DNA of 6,568 bases from CAYLLN01 sp036496265 (lineage in GTDB: Bacteria > Planctomycetota > Planctomycetia > Pirellulales > Pirellulaceae), in the NCBI GenBank assembly GCA_036496265.1, contig DASXLL010000064.1:1-6568 (forward strand), given 5' to 3'. Position 1 is the stretch's first letter; each line of letters opens with the position of its first letter. Position numbers and translations under genes: made by a program. Below the pieces are notes generated by a model. It saw only the letters and a list, made by a program, of their open reading frames with translations. It was not told the DNA's origin and searched no databases. Shown in pieces: positions 1-4,467 of this stretch.

Positions 1-176
1 CAAGCTATGCCTCGCTCTTTGTTTCCGCTTTGAATTTCGGAGAGTCCCAGGCGGTACAGTGCGTCAGGTTGCTGGGGATCGGCTGCTCGAAGGTTCTGGT
101 CCAGCTGCGCCGCTTCATCAAGTTGCCCGACTTGCTCGCGGGACAGCCGTCGCTGAAGATTCTGCTGAGGATCCAT
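1..176 (-). CDS. Tetratricopeptide-repeat (TPR) protein, N-terminal fragment cut by window edge
   Basis: Reading the minus strand from the ATG at 176-174 gives 58 codons without a stop, running off position 1. The start of the protein is MDPQQNLQRRLSREQ. Residues 18-34 (QLDEAAQLDQNLRAADP) match the helix-A/B end of a TPR unit, with small residues, a leucine and the terminal D-P. Residues 38-58 (DALYRLGLSEIQSGNKERGIA-type, with L43-G44 and G51) look like the first two-thirds of the next TPR. TPR proteins are scaffolds for protein-protein contacts; no catalytic domain is visible in this fragment. The gene diverges from the glycosyltransferase with 55 bp between starts. No good ribosome binding site precedes the ATG. 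A GTG at 214 in another frame encodes a signal-peptide-like stretch (MKRILSVLVMLAT), so the true N-terminus is uncertain and a frameshift is possible. The TPR call is fairly secure; the full product cannot be named. Confidence 0.72.
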   Translation of the reverse strand, partial: MDPQQNLQRRLSREQVGQLDEAAQLDQNLRAADPQQPDALYRLGLSEIQSGNKERGIA

Positions 177-231
177 GTCGCCAGCATAACCAGCACGGAC
201 AGTATTCGCTTCACCCGATCAGGTCATCGCA

Positions 232-1005
232 ATGAGCAAAGTTTTTATCGCGGTTCCGACGTATGGTCATGGGATTACGTGGGGAGCGGCGAAGGCGATT
301 TGGAGGGCGGCGTCGCGCGAGCATCGATTCGAGGTGGCATCGGCGAGCGCGAGCTTGATTACGCTCAATTGCAATACGCTGTGGTGTACCGCTCTCAACC
401 GGCGGGGGGAGCACGAGGTGGAATGGTTTGCGATGCTGCATACGGACGTCGAGCCGGCGGAGTGGTGGATCGATGTGCTGATTGCTGAGGCGGAGAAGCA
501 CGGCGCGGACATGATGTCGGCCGTGGTCCCTCTGAAAAATGAGACCGGGTCAACCAGCACGGGGATTGCGAACGCGGGAAGCGCTTATGGGCAGTATTGC
601 CGGCTGACGCAGGCGCAGGTTCATCACCCGCTCTTTCCGGAGACGTTTGGAATTGTCGAGGCGGTGGAAGGGCTGGAGCGATTGCCGGAGCCGCTGAAAA
701 TTCTTGGGGCGCCGCGCGAAGTACTGCTCGTTAACACCGGCTGTTTTGTGATCCGTATGACGAAGCCGTGGGCGGAGCAGGTATGGTTTGAGCAGACCGA
801 TGCGATCGAGCAAAAGAACGGATCGTGGGGGCCGGTCTCGCAACCGGAGGATTGGAATTTTTCGCGGAAAGTTGCCGCGGTGGGCGGCAAGGTGATGGCG
901 ACGCGATTGGTGAATTTGATTCACCGCGGAGAAACGATCTACCGTTCGGACCAGGTCTGGGGGCAGCCGCGGGATTTAGCGGGAATTCCGGAGCTGCGGT
1001 TTTAG
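232..1005 (+). CDS. GT-A-fold glycosyltransferase-like protein (family 2-related)
   Basis: This 257-residue protein resembles soluble GT-A glycosyltransferases, which move a sugar from a nucleotide-sugar donor to an acceptor. It opens with the first beta strand and loop typical of the fold (VFIAVPTYG, residues 4-12). A DXD-like metal/donor site is expected at residues 66-75 (FAMLHTDVEP, with D72 and E74). VVPLKNETGS (98-107) and the NTGC loop (168-171) fit acceptor-side loops. PEDW at 205-208 supplies a candidate catalytic base (E206/D207), and H231 in LIHRGE may be a third metal ligand. No signal peptide or membrane segment is seen, so it should be cytoplasmic. The ATG at 232 is preceded by AGG at 221-223 with 8-bp spacing. 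It stands alone on its strand and diverges from the TPR gene. Its codons favour G in the third position. The fold call is good; donor and acceptor cannot be inferred. Confidence 0.75.
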   Translation: MSKVFIAVPTYGHGITWGAAKAIWRAASREHRFEVASASASLITLNCNTLWCTALNRRGEHEVEWFAMLHTDVEPAEWWIDVLIAEAEKHGADMMSAVVPLKNETGSTSTGIANAGSAYGQYCRLTQAQVHHPLFPETFGIVEAVEGLERLPEPLKILGAPREVLLVNTGCFVIRMTKPWAEQVWFEQTDAIEQKNGSWGPVSQPEDWNFSRKVAAVGGKVMATRLVNLIHRGETIYRSDQVWGQPRDLAGIPELRF

Positions 1006-1081
1006 GCCGCGAGGTCGGAGACGCCCGGAATTGAAAAAATTGGCTAGAATCGGAGAAGGCGGTTCGAAATTGCCTGACTGA

Positions 1082-1150
1082 ATGAATCGCAAGATTCTCG
1101 CGGCGGACGTGTACCACGAGACGCATGCCTCCCGCTCGCCTTTTGGTTAG
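1082..1150 (+). pseudogene. Possible 5' remnant of an M81 (MlrC-like) metallopeptidase gene, or a 22-aa small ORF
   Basis: A 22-codon ORF (MNRKILAADVYHETHASRSP, then two further residues) sits in the 192-bp gap after the glycosyltransferase. Its first half resembles the start of M81/MlrC-family metallopeptidases, where a strand of the type ILVAGxxHETxTF contributes a zinc-ligand region. The resemblance covers only about 15 residues and ends at TAG (1148-1150). The other two plus frames downstream do not continue the family. A TAGAAT -10-like hexamer occurs at 1045-1050, without a matching -35 element. It could be the decayed end of a deleted gene, an unrelated small protein, or chance. Confidence 0.22.
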
Positions 1151-1197
1151 ACGTTTTTCATTTCGTTTTTATTCCTGGTTTTGCTCAGTGATTGCTG

Positions 1198-1851
1198 ATG
1201 ACAGAAAGTCTTATCTCGCCGCCGATGTTGTTTCGGTTTGCCGCGCCGTGTCTGCACACGGAGGAGCGCTGGTCGGCGAGCGGGATCAAGTTGGATGAGC
1301 GCTATCGTTTGCCGTGTTTCGCCGAATTGGCGGGGAAAAAACCGTTTGCGGATGTGCGGCTGGCGTGGAGCGAGCAGGGAATCGTTTTCCATGCCGGCGT
1401 TAGCGGCAAACAGCAGCCGCCGTGGTGCCGCGATTCACGAATCGACGATAGCGACGGACTGCAGCTCTTCATCGATACGCGGAACACGCAAAACATCCAT
1501 CGCGCGGGACGGTTTTGCCATCGGTTGGCGTTTTTGCCGATTGGCGCGGGTCGGAAGCTGGATGAGCCTGTGGCGATGTTGCTGGCCATCAATCGGGCGA
1601 AGGAGAGCCCGCGCGAGATCGAGACGGGGGCGCTGAAGGTCCGCTGCCAGCGGGCGGCTGATGGTTATGTGCTCGAAGGCTTCGTTCCGGCCGCTGCTTT
1701 GACGGGCTACAGCCCCGCCGATCAACCGGCGCTGGGTTTCAGCTACGCCGTGATCGATCGGGAGTTGGGCTGGCAAACGTTCAGCGTCGGTCCGGAACTG
1801 CCGTTCGTCGAAGATCCCAGTTTGTGGGGAACGCTGGAACTAGTGCGCTAA
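1198..1851 (+). CDS. CBM9/DOMON-like beta-sandwich protein, no signal peptide
   Basis: This 217-residue protein looks like a single carbohydrate-binding family-9-like (DOMON-related) beta sandwich. Supporting segments are ADVRLAWSEQGIVFHAGVSG (residues 51-70, the early strands), DDSDGLQLFIDTR (83-95, the acidic turn plus strand typical of the family), YVLEGFVPAAAL (157-168) and LGFSYAVIDRELGWQTFSVG (179-198). It ends in WGTLEL. Such modules are usually attached to secreted glycoside hydrolases or sit in extracellular proteins. Here there is one free-standing domain, and the N-terminus (MTESLISPPMLFRFAAPCLH) has no signal peptide. The start is set at ATG 1198; a TTG at 1192 is in frame but less likely, and neither has a clear Shine-Dalgarno. 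Ligand and role are unknown. The conserved beta pattern makes a real gene very likely, while the family name is moderately certain. Confidence 0.68.
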   Translation: MTESLISPPMLFRFAAPCLHTEERWSASGIKLDERYRLPCFAELAGKKPFADVRLAWSEQGIVFHAGVSGKQQPPWCRDSRIDDSDGLQLFIDTRNTQNIHRAGRFCHRLAFLPIGAGRKLDEPVAMLLAINRAKESPREIETGALKVRCQRAADGYVLEGFVPAAALTGYSPADQPALGFSYAVIDRELGWQTFSVGPELPFVEDPSLWGTLELVR

Positions 1852-1901
1852 CGGGCCCGTAGCAGTTCGGAGGCGGCCTGATTGGCCCCGAGCGGCGCGC
1901 C

Positions 1902-2012
1902 GCGTGGGAACGCACTTCCTCGACGCTCTGCGTCCCTCTTCTTCCTCATTCCTTGCTTACTCGTTCCGAGGGTCCTCCCTCGGAACGCACTTACCCGAGG
2001 CTCCCGCCTCGT
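1902..2012. repeat. Composite palindromic repeat, copy 1
   Basis: This is the first of two copies of a multi-hairpin intergenic repeat. The left half (1902-1933) matches 2062-2093 of copy 2 with four mismatches in 32. The right half (1960-2012) matches 2116-2168 with four mismatches in 53. Hairpins present are GACGC/GCGTC (1922-1926 with 1930-1934), a perfect 11-bp stem CGTTCCGAGGG/CCCTCGGAACG (1962-1972 with 1977-1987, loop TCCT), and CGAGGC/GCCTCG (1996-2001 with 2006-2011). The first hairpin of the unit is degenerate here: its left arm is replaced by a GC-only palindrome, GCGGCGCGCCGC (1892-1903). Together with copy 2 this fills the gene-free gap 1852-2208, in which I see no coding region. 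Confidence 0.85.
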
Positions 2013-2045
2013 CAGCGCGACCATGACGCCAGATGGCGTTTATTC

Positions 2046-2168
2046 CTCGTTCCCATGCTCTGCGTGGGATCGCACAACCTCGACGCTCCGCGTCGTTATT
2101 CAAGATGAGCCACTCCTCGTTCCGAGCGCCCTCCCTCGGAACGCGCTTACCCGAGGCTCGCGCCTCGT
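2046..2168. repeat. Composite palindromic repeat, copy 2
   Basis: The more complete copy contains four hairpins in series. They are TCCCATGC/GCGTGGGA (2051-2058 with 2062-2069, one G-T wobble), CGACGC/GCGTCG (2081-2086 with 2090-2095), CGTTCCGAG/CTCGGAACG (2118-2126 with 2135-2143) and CGAGGC/GCCTCG (2152-2157 with 2162-2167). Motifs of the type CTCGTTCCC...GCGTGGGA are common dispersed intergenic palindromes in bacteria, planctomycetes among them. No transposase is nearby. It ends 40 bp before the DUF2306 start codon, so it lies in that gene's upstream region. Confidence 0.85.
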
Positions 2169-2196
2169 GAAAGCGACGATCGTTGAAGCGACGTGT

Positions 2197-2202
2197 TATC
2201 CT
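2197..2202 (+). promoter_or_regulatory. Candidate -10 element (TATCCT) for the DUF2306 gene
   Basis: TATCCT lies 6 bp before the ATG at 2209, so transcription would start at or next to the A of the start codon, giving a leaderless mRNA. This agrees with the absence of a Shine-Dalgarno sequence. No convincing -35 hexamer is found 16-18 bp upstream. The same hexamer occurs upstream of the antitoxin gene at 3891-3896. The call rests on sequence resemblance only. Confidence 0.22.
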
Positions 2203-2208
2203 GATTGA

Positions 2209-2868
2209 ATGCCCAATGCGACCGGGACTACGCTCAACCGCCTCCTGACCGCCGCCGCCGTGCTGCTCGTCGCCAAGGTCACCCTCACCGTCCTCTTCGG
2301 CTACCGCGACTACCTGCCCCCCAATTTCAACGCCGACTTTTTGCTCGGCCGCGAATCGTATTTTTACGGCCCCTATAGCTGGGCCTTCTACATCCACCTG
2401 CTCTCCGGCCCTCTTTCGCTCATTCTCGGCACGATCCTCATCAGCCAAGCCTTCCGCCGCCGCTTCCCTCGCTGGCACCGTCGCCTCGGCCGCCTCCAAG
2501 TCGCCAACGTCCTCCTGCTCGTCGCCCCCAGCGGTCTCTGGATGGCCCGCTACGCCATGTCCGGCGCCATCGCCGGCATGGGCCTCGCCTTCCTCGCCCT
2601 CGCCACCGCCTTCTGCTGCACCGCCGGCTGGCGCTCCGCCGTCGCCCGCCAATTCGGCGACCACCAACTCTGGATGTGGCGCACCTACCTCCTCCTCTGC
2701 TCCGCCGTCATCATCCGCCTGTTCGGGGGCCTCGCCACTGTCTTCCAGTTCGATCCCCCCTGGGTCTATCCCACCTCCGTCTGGGCCAGTTGGCTCGTGC
2801 CACTCGCTATCTTTGAAGCCCGACGGCCAGTGAATGCATCGCCAGCGCCCTTCGCTGTCAGAAGTTAG
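2209..2868 (+). CDS. DUF2306 family polytopic membrane protein
   Basis: This 219-residue integral membrane protein carries the DUF2306 pattern. It has the helix H63-LLSGPLSLILG, the hallmark loop RWHRRLGRLQ (residues 88-97) joining two helices, and the DHQLWMWRTYLL segment (151-162) with H152. Predicted membrane helices lie at about 11-31, 61-81, 98-117, 119-139, 157-178 and 187-203. The conserved histidines (H63, H90, H152) at membrane faces suggest metal or heme binding, but the family has no established biochemical role. The ATG at 2209 is the first in frame after the repeat region, and no ribosome binding site is visible. Codons are strongly C-ending (CTC, GCC, GTC, ACC), unlike the G-ending pattern of the two genes to its left, hinting at a different history. 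It is convergent with the DUF1559 gene. Family membership is well supported; the function is not. Confidence 0.88.
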   Translation: MPNATGTTLNRLLTAAAVLLVAKVTLTVLFGYRDYLPPNFNADFLLGRESYFYGPYSWAFYIHLLSGPLSLILGTILISQAFRRRFPRWHRRLGRLQVANVLLLVAPSGLWMARYAMSGAIAGMGLAFLALATAFCCTAGWRSAVARQFGDHQLWMWRTYLLLCSAVIIRLFGGLATVFQFDPPWVYPTSVWASWLVPLAIFEARRPVNASPAPFAVRS

Positions 2869-2888
2869 ACGGTCTAACGATAGGCGAG

Positions 2889-2908
2889 CGGGAGGCGTAA
2901 GCCTCCCG
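2889..2908. terminator. Bidirectional terminator-like hairpin with GTAA loop
   Basis: A perfect 8-bp stem, CGGGAGGC (2889-2896) with GCCTCCCG (2901-2908), closes a GTAA loop of the stable GNRA class. It lies 21 bp after the DUF2306 stop and 47 bp beyond the DUF1559 stop on the other strand, where a shared terminator of two convergent genes is expected. The run of T after it is poor (GTTCTT), so termination may be weak or the element may be a dispersed repeat with a terminator role. Confidence 0.6.
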
Positions 2909-2954
2909 GTTCTTATCCATTGCGTGCATGCATTGATTTTTTCTTGCGGCGACT

Positions 2955-3725
2955 TTACTGCTGTCGCGCGACCACGTCGTCACCGCCATCGATCGAAATC
3001 ATCGCCTGCAGAACATCAGCAGGAACATTTCCGCTCAAGTACCTGACGCTCCCATCGACAAAGGCTGCCTGCGAACCGCCGGGATGGGGAAATTCGCCAT
3101 CCGCCTCGCGATTCAGAATCATTTCCTCCGTCGCATCCTGTGGCGACATCCAGTGAGCGGCGTACTTATCTGAAACCTCAATGACCAGCAGAGTCAGATC
3201 ACGACGATCTTTTATTTCAGCGAATGAAATAGATTTGGTCGGCTGGAAACAACCGCCAGGGGCGACGACGGCGAAAAAGGTTGTTTTTCCGCGACCGGCA
3301 ACGCTTGAAGGACATGCGTAAAGCGGTTGTCGAGCGTTATAAGCCTCCTGGTTCGCTGGATCGTCCCACGCCTTCGACAGGTCGATTTTTTTGTAAAGCT
3401 CTTTTTGCTCGATGTAGGGCAGGATAAGCGTCCGCCAACTATGGAGTGGTTGCCCCGACGCATCGACCGTGTAAGCCGGCGGAAGGCAATGGAAATCCGA
3501 TTCGTAGCTTCGCAGCGCCAGCGCGATATTGTGCAAGTTGTTGGCGCACGAAGCCCGGCGCGCCGATTCGCGAGCGCCGCCACGGTGAAGTGGAAGCAAG
3601 AGTGCAATGATGAGCCCAAGAACGGCAACAACCGTGACGAATTTTAGCCCGAATTTCGCCCAACTCACCTGCTGTTTTGGCAAATCGCTTTCATTTTCGG
3701 GGCTTTGATAGGGGTTGGCTGTCAT
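2955..3725 (-). CDS. DUF1559 family protein (planctomycete pseudopilin-like) with atypical N-terminus
   Basis: The 256-residue product has the body of DUF1559 proteins. After one membrane helix (about 27-45, ending ALLLP) comes ARESARRASCANNLHNIALA (51-70), then the PP.Y segment (82-85), HSWRTLILPYIEQ (95-107) and LYACPS (135-140). Near the end is the HX9DG signature: H214, then D224-G225-S226. Most family members start with a type IV prepilin leader (G/FTLxE) and are processed by prepilin peptidase. Here that motif is missing. The protein instead has a 20-residue polar leader with NPYQSPE (4-10), followed by SWAKFGLKFVTVVAVLG, so it is probably an N-in membrane-anchored protein with an exported C-terminal domain. 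The ATG at 3725 is preceded by a weak AAGGGG about 10 nt upstream. Its upstream region is shared divergently with the toxin-antitoxin operon. DUF1559 proteins have no proven function. Assignment is strong. Confidence 0.9.
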   Translation of the reverse strand: MTANPYQSPENESDLPKQQVSWAKFGLKFVTVVAVLGLIIALLLPLHRGGARESARRASCANNLHNIALALRSYESDFHCLPPAYTVDASGQPLHSWRTLILPYIEQKELYKKIDLSKAWDDPANQEAYNARQPLYACPSSVAGRGKTTFFAVVAPGGCFQPTKSISFAEIKDRRDLTLLVIEVSDKYAAHWMSPQDATEEMILNREADGEFPHPGGSQAAFVDGSVRYLSGNVPADVLQAMISIDGGDDVVARQQ

Positions 3726-3873
3726 AAGAAGGTTCCCCTTGCAAAAAAACTGCCCTTACGCAGAGATTCATGCTAAAGCATCGCCTCCTCACCCGCAAAG
3801 AAATCGCCGGCTAATAGGCCATTTGGCGGCGGATGGTCGCGCTAATCATCCGAGAACAGATTTCAGACGGCAA

Positions 3874-3901
3874 TTGAGCGTTGGATGTGATATCCTAGAA
3901 A
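3874..3901 (+). promoter_or_regulatory. Candidate promoter for the toxin-antitoxin operon
   Basis: TTGAGC (3874-3879) and TAGAAA (3896-3901) are separated by 16 bp, which resembles a sigma-70-type promoter. An alternative -10 is the overlapping TATCCT at 3891-3896, repeated upstream of the DUF2306 gene. Either choice puts the transcription start near 3902-3908, just before the 12-bp palindrome and the ribosome binding site. The octamer GATATCCT occurs here (3889-3896) and again 50 bp downstream across the antitoxin start (3939-3946). The evidence is weak. Confidence 0.3.
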
Positions 3902-3910
3902 AAGAAGATA

Positions 3911-3922
3911 TTCGCTAGCGAA
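3911..3922. promoter_or_regulatory. Perfect 12-bp palindrome, candidate operator of the toxin-antitoxin operon
   Basis: TTCGCTAGCGAA is an exact palindrome located 13 bp before the antitoxin ATG and immediately before its ribosome binding site. Type II toxin-antitoxin operons are commonly autorepressed by the antitoxin or the complex binding a palindrome at this position. Its role as an operator is inferred from position and symmetry. Confidence 0.4.
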
Positions 3923-3923
3923 C

Positions 3924-3927
3924 AGGG
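3924..3927 (+). promoter_or_regulatory. Ribosome binding site fixing the antitoxin start
   Basis: AGGG at 3924-3927 lies 8 bp before ATG 3936. An in-frame GTG at 3927 overlaps this site and would leave no room for one of its own, so the ATG is preferred. Confidence 0.55.
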
Positions 3928-3935
3928 TGTTATCA

Positions 3936-4121
3936 ATGGATATCCTTGCTGAACGGTTGGATAAGAAATTGCGGGAGTGGGAACCGGATGTCGCGTCGCA
4001 AGTGCGGACGCGTGTGAATGAGATTATCGAAGTGGCGGATCAGGGGCTGCTCGATGTGGTCCGCTCCCGCCGCGTAGAACAAGACGTTCTGGATTTTATC
4101 GATGAACCCAGCGCCAGGTGA
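3936..4121 (+). CDS. Putative antitoxin of a PemK/MazF-type toxin-antitoxin module
   Basis: This 61-residue, highly charged, helix-rich protein sits directly upstream of, and overlapping, a MazF-like toxin gene, the standard place for the antitoxin. It starts MDILAERLDKKLREWEPDVA, is probably a long helical hairpin or coil (about residues 1-50), and ends VEQDVLDFIDEPSAR. Segments such as RVNEIIEVADQGLLDVVRSR recur, as I recall, in small proteins paired with this toxin subgroup. There is no obvious ribbon-helix-helix or AbrB-type DNA-binding motif, so how it binds DNA, if it does, is unclear. Its expected role is to bind and block the toxin. The last 20 bp overlap the toxin start, implying translational coupling that keeps antitoxin made first. 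The assignment comes largely from context. Confidence 0.72.
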   Translation: MDILAERLDKKLREWEPDVASQVRTRVNEIIEVADQGLLDVVRSRRVEQDVLDFIDEPSAR

Positions 4122-4434
4122 AGTTTGGACCGCTGATCTGGGATTAGCCGCGAAGTTTTGGCGGGTTGTTATCGTCTCGCGGCAAGATGCCGATCCGCCG
4201 AGAGCACTCGTCGTTTACGTACCGGTTACATCGCAGAACCGGGGCAGTAAGTACGAAGTTGTGATTTCCAACGTGCGGTTCTTCGACGAAGGGTCGGTTG
4301 CGAACGTCCAGGGGATTGGTTCGTTGCCGCGGGTGCGGCTCGGAAGGAAACTGGGGCGGCTGCCAACGGCCACGATGAAAGAAATCAAACACGCAATTCG
4401 GTGGGCGTTGGAACTGGCTGAAGACGAGGAATAG
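4102..4434 (+). CDS. PemK/MazF-family toxin (putative mRNA interferase)
   Basis: The 110-residue product has the PemK/MazF beta-barrel pattern: PGEVWTADLG at residues 5-14, the strand RVVIVSRQD (21-29), ALVVYVPVTSQNRG (35-48) with the P-V-T-S active-site strand (41-44), VANVQGIGSL (66-75), RLGRKLGRLP (79-88) and a C-terminal helix MKEIKHAIRWALEL (92-105). Family members cut mRNA at short sequence motifs and halt translation. The usual R-P pair before the VVIVS strand is replaced by W20-R21, so the conserved arginine is lost or shifted by one residue, while T43 is kept. This could weaken or alter activity. Translation starts at ATG 4102 inside the antitoxin gene. The gene converges on the minus-strand operon, with a 33-bp gap (4435-4467) lacking a clear terminator hairpin. 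Family identity is firm; activity is untested. Confidence 0.88.
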   Translation: MNPAPGEVWTADLGLAAKFWRVVIVSRQDADPPRALVVYVPVTSQNRGSKYEVVISNVRFFDEGSVANVQGIGSLPRVRLGRKLGRLPTATMKEIKHAIRWALELAEDEE

Positions 4435-4467
4435 GACTTACGTTCCGAGCTGATGCGCCGCTCGTCG

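Noticed and set aside
30..488. Plus-strand ORF of 152 codons overlapping the glycosyltransferase start
   Set aside because: It conflicts with both the TPR frame and the glycosyltransferase frame, which each have family-type sequence.
1892..2168. CRISPR array
   Set aside because: Only two copies, spaced about 156 bp apart with four internal hairpins each; not the regular short repeat-spacer pattern, and no cas genes are present.
1882..2208. Plus-strand ORF of 108 codons in the intergenic repeat
   Set aside because: Its translation repeats itself (LVPxxLPRNALTRGSRLV twice) because it reads through the two repeat copies; this is repeat DNA, not a gene.
1957..2667. Long minus-strand ORF (236 codons) across the repeat and the DUF2306 gene
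   Set aside because: The translation is low-complexity (Gly, Ala, Glu rich), covers repeats, and runs antisense to a clearly recognisable membrane protein; it comes from the C-ending codon bias of the real gene.
3770..3781. ATGCTAAAGCAT inverted repeat in the divergent intergenic region
   Set aside because: Five-bp arms with a two-base gap are too short and poorly placed to support a terminator or operator call.
3715..3918. Plus-strand ORF of 67 codons between the DUF1559 gene and the antitoxin
   Set aside because: It covers the divergent regulatory region, has no ribosome binding site, and shows no family-like sequence.
4441..4449. CGTTCCGAG after the toxin gene, resembling part of the composite repeat
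   Set aside because: Only nine bases match and the second arm of the hairpin is absent; chance is the simpler explanation.
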